Of a stretch of DNA of 6,346 nt, positions 5,528 to 6,346 are shown piece by piece; the stretch's first letter is position 1; each line of letters opens with the position of its first letter. The stretch covers positions 1 through 6,346 of the forward strand of contig PEXD01000042.1 of assembly GCA_002779235.1 (NCBI GenBank). Reading direction: 5' to 3'. The stretch is from Candidatus Woesearchaeota archaeon CG07_land_8_20_14_0_80_44_23 (GTDB taxonomy: Archaea > Nanobdellota > Nanobdellia > Woesearchaeales > 0-14-0-80-44-23). The notes beneath the pieces are model-generated. The model was not told the DNA's origin, ran no database searches, and saw only the letters and a list, made by a program, of their open reading frames with translations. The translations under genes and the position numbers were made by a program.

Positions 5528-5582
5528 TAATCCGCCGAGCACTCACATTATTCCCAAAGAATTTCCGGAAAGTATTTGTTAA

Positions 5583-5606
5583 TTCTTATTAAACCATAAG
5601 TAAGAA
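5583..5606 (+). promoter_or_regulatory. Promoter region of the PIN gene with inverted repeat
   Basis: TTCTTATTAAACC can serve as a weak TATA element about 30 bp before the ATG at 5623. It is embedded in an inverted repeat: TTCTTA (5583-5588) against TAAGAA (5601-5606), with CTTAT/ATAAG nested inside. This suggests an operator. The TATA match is poorer than in the other promoters here. Confidence 0.4.
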
Positions 5607-5622
5607 CTATTAAACAATTAAA

Positions 5623-6042
5623 ATGCCAGAAAAGTATTATGTTGATACTCTAATATGGAGAGATTACTATGAAAACAGGAGAGACAGGTTTAGGCCATTG
5701 GGCGAATGGGCTTTTGAATTCTTTAAAAAAGCAATTTGTGAAGAAAGTTTGATATTCTGCTCTGATTTTATTGAGCGTGAGCTTCTAAAAGATTATGATG
5801 AAGAAAAAGTAAAGGATATGCTCAGTATTATAGAGCGCATTCATCTTCTTAGGAGAGTAGAGGTGCGAGCAGAACAATTTAATGAAGCTGCTGGATTATG
5901 CAAAGAAAGGAGAATTCCTTTTGGAGACGCACTGCATGCAATTGTAGCCAGAGATGTAGGCGCCACTGTGATTACAAGAGACCATCATTTTGAAGAGCTG
6001 CAGGATATCGCCCTCTCTAAAAAGCCAGAAGATTTGCTCTGA
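5623..6042 (+). CDS. PIN-domain ribonuclease, VapC-like toxin
   Basis: The 139-aa product has the length and acidic residues of VapC-type PIN nucleases, which cut RNA with Mg2+ held by conserved acids. Asp8 lies in YYVDTLIWRDYYENR, Glu51 in CSDFIERELL, Asp102 in PFGDALHAIVA, and Asp120 in VITRDHHF. The GDALHA helix and the following TRDxxF are the clearest PIN signatures. The active site appears complete, so the gene is probably functional. It stops one base before the end of an oppositely oriented RHH gene, the likely antitoxin. VapC is usually encoded just downstream of its antitoxin in one operon, so this convergent order is unusual. The ATG at 5623 has no Shine-Dalgarno site, which fits leaderless translation. 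The region is more AT-rich than the ligase operon, as is common for mobile toxin modules. Confidence 0.85.
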   Translation: MPEKYYVDTLIWRDYYENRRDRFRPLGEWAFEFFKKAICEESLIFCSDFIERELLKDYDEEKVKDMLSIIERIHLLRRVEVRAEQFNEAAGLCKERRIPFGDALHAIVARDVGATVITRDHHFEELQDIALSKKPEDLL

Positions 6043-6300
6043 TTAAATCCCTAATTTTTTGGCGTATCCTTTCGCTACTTCCTCTCTAATCTCTTCATGT
6101 CTTTCATCACTCACAGAGGATTTGGCAGAACCCATAAATTTTTTGAAGTCCTTTATGGCTCTCTCTTTTTCTAATTCTCTTAGCTTGTCCCTTATTGCCT
6201 CTCTGATGAAATCTGTCCTGGTTGTGTAATTGAAATTTTTCATGCTTAAGTCAATGTTCTTCAGGATTCTCTCATCCAATCTTACGCAAATAGCTTCCAT
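6043..6300 (-). CDS. Ribbon-helix-helix (CopG/VapB-like) antitoxin
   Basis: An 85-aa protein whose first half has the RHH pattern: a short beta strand EAICVRLDE (2-10) followed by two helices (ILKNIDLSMKNF and RTDFIREAIRDKLRELEKE). Dimers of such proteins insert the strand pair into the DNA major groove. The charged C-terminal half (from about residue 45) would be the segment that wraps a toxin. The partner is most likely the PIN protein, whose stop codon abuts this stop codon, tail to tail. I start it at the ATG at 6300: a TATA box at 6322-6330 lies 25 bp upstream, giving a leaderless mRNA, and an upstream TTG at 6309 would lie within the operator. Autoregulation is likely through the tandem palindromes at 6299-6319. 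It could also be an orphan regulator. Confidence 0.8.
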   Translation of the reverse strand: MEAICVRLDERILKNIDLSMKNFNYTTRTDFIREAIRDKLRELEKERAIKDFKKFMGSAKSSVSDERHEEIREEVAKGYAKKLGI

Positions 6301-6319
6301 GTAATACAATGTAATACAT
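6299..6319 (-). promoter_or_regulatory. Tandem palindromic operator of the RHH gene
   Basis: On the plus strand, ATGTAATACA occurs twice with no gap (6299-6308 and 6309-6318), and each unit is itself a near palindrome (TGTA-A-TACA). Repeats at 10-bp spacing, one helical turn apart, are the classic target of cooperative RHH dimers. The site runs from the TATA box to the start codon of the RHH gene, so binding should shut off its own promoter. Confidence 0.75.
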
Positions 6320-6321
6320 GG

Positions 6322-6330
6322 TATATTTAA
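6322..6330 (-). promoter_or_regulatory. TATA box of the RHH gene
   Basis: Minus strand TTAAATATA in an A/T-rich context, centred about 25 bp before the ATG at 6300. This predicts a leaderless transcript, like trpS and the nucleotidyltransferase gene. Confidence 0.6.
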
Positions 6331-6346
6331 ATTTTTCTAAAAATAT

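Noticed and set aside
5446..5622. CRISPR-like repeats
   Set aside because: The repeats are only 9 bp and too few; no spacer-repeat regularity is present.

Overview
The window reads as an archaeal chromosome segment. Start codons sit about 25 bp downstream of TATA boxes (leaderless mRNAs). Internal genes carry GGTGAG Shine-Dalgarno sites, arginine is mostly AGG/AGA, and the tryptophanyl-tRNA synthetase is of the archaeal/eukaryotic type. The gene content (an acyl-activating enzyme with carrier proteins, HTH-nucleotidyltransferase, PIN and RHH genes, short spacers) would suit a DPANN-type lineage, but I cannot fix the phylum from sequence alone.

Layout. Positions 1-192 (minus) look like a structured non-coding RNA that runs off the left edge, driven by a TATA box at 215-222. 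Divergent from it, trpS (290-1372) has its own TATA box at 260-267. A second promoter at 1399-1407 drives a 17-codon leader ORF (1429-1482) whose stop overlaps the start of an unrecognised 156-aa protein (1479-1949). There follows a 677-aa AMP-forming fatty acyl ligase (1976-4009), an acyl carrier protein fused to a C-terminal Xre/MbcA/ParS (DUF2384-like) domain (4015-4464), and a second stand-alone acyl carrier protein (4480-4767). T-rich DNA at 4771-4788 probably ends this operon. The ligase most resembles long-chain acyl-CoA/acyl-ACP synthetases, and the two carrier genes directly behind it suggest that it loads fatty acid onto a phosphopantetheine arm. That chemistry is unusual for archaea, whose membrane lipids are normally isoprenoid.

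The right third is a small toxin-antitoxin-like island. It holds an HTH plus MNT nucleotidyltransferase gene (4888-5445) with a palindromic operator between TATA box and start codon, the stub of a HEPN-like partner gene (5411-5527) that departs from the family after about 21 codons, a PIN-domain (VapC-like) protein (5623-6042), and, tail to tail with it, an RHH (VapB/CopG-like) protein on the minus strand (6043-6300) with a tandem palindromic operator at its promoter.

Most interesting points: the ligase/two-carrier cassette in an archaeon, the carrier-antitoxin-domain fusion, the leader-peptide coupling, the broken MNT-HEPN pair, the convergent PIN/RHH pair, and the unidentified edge RNA.
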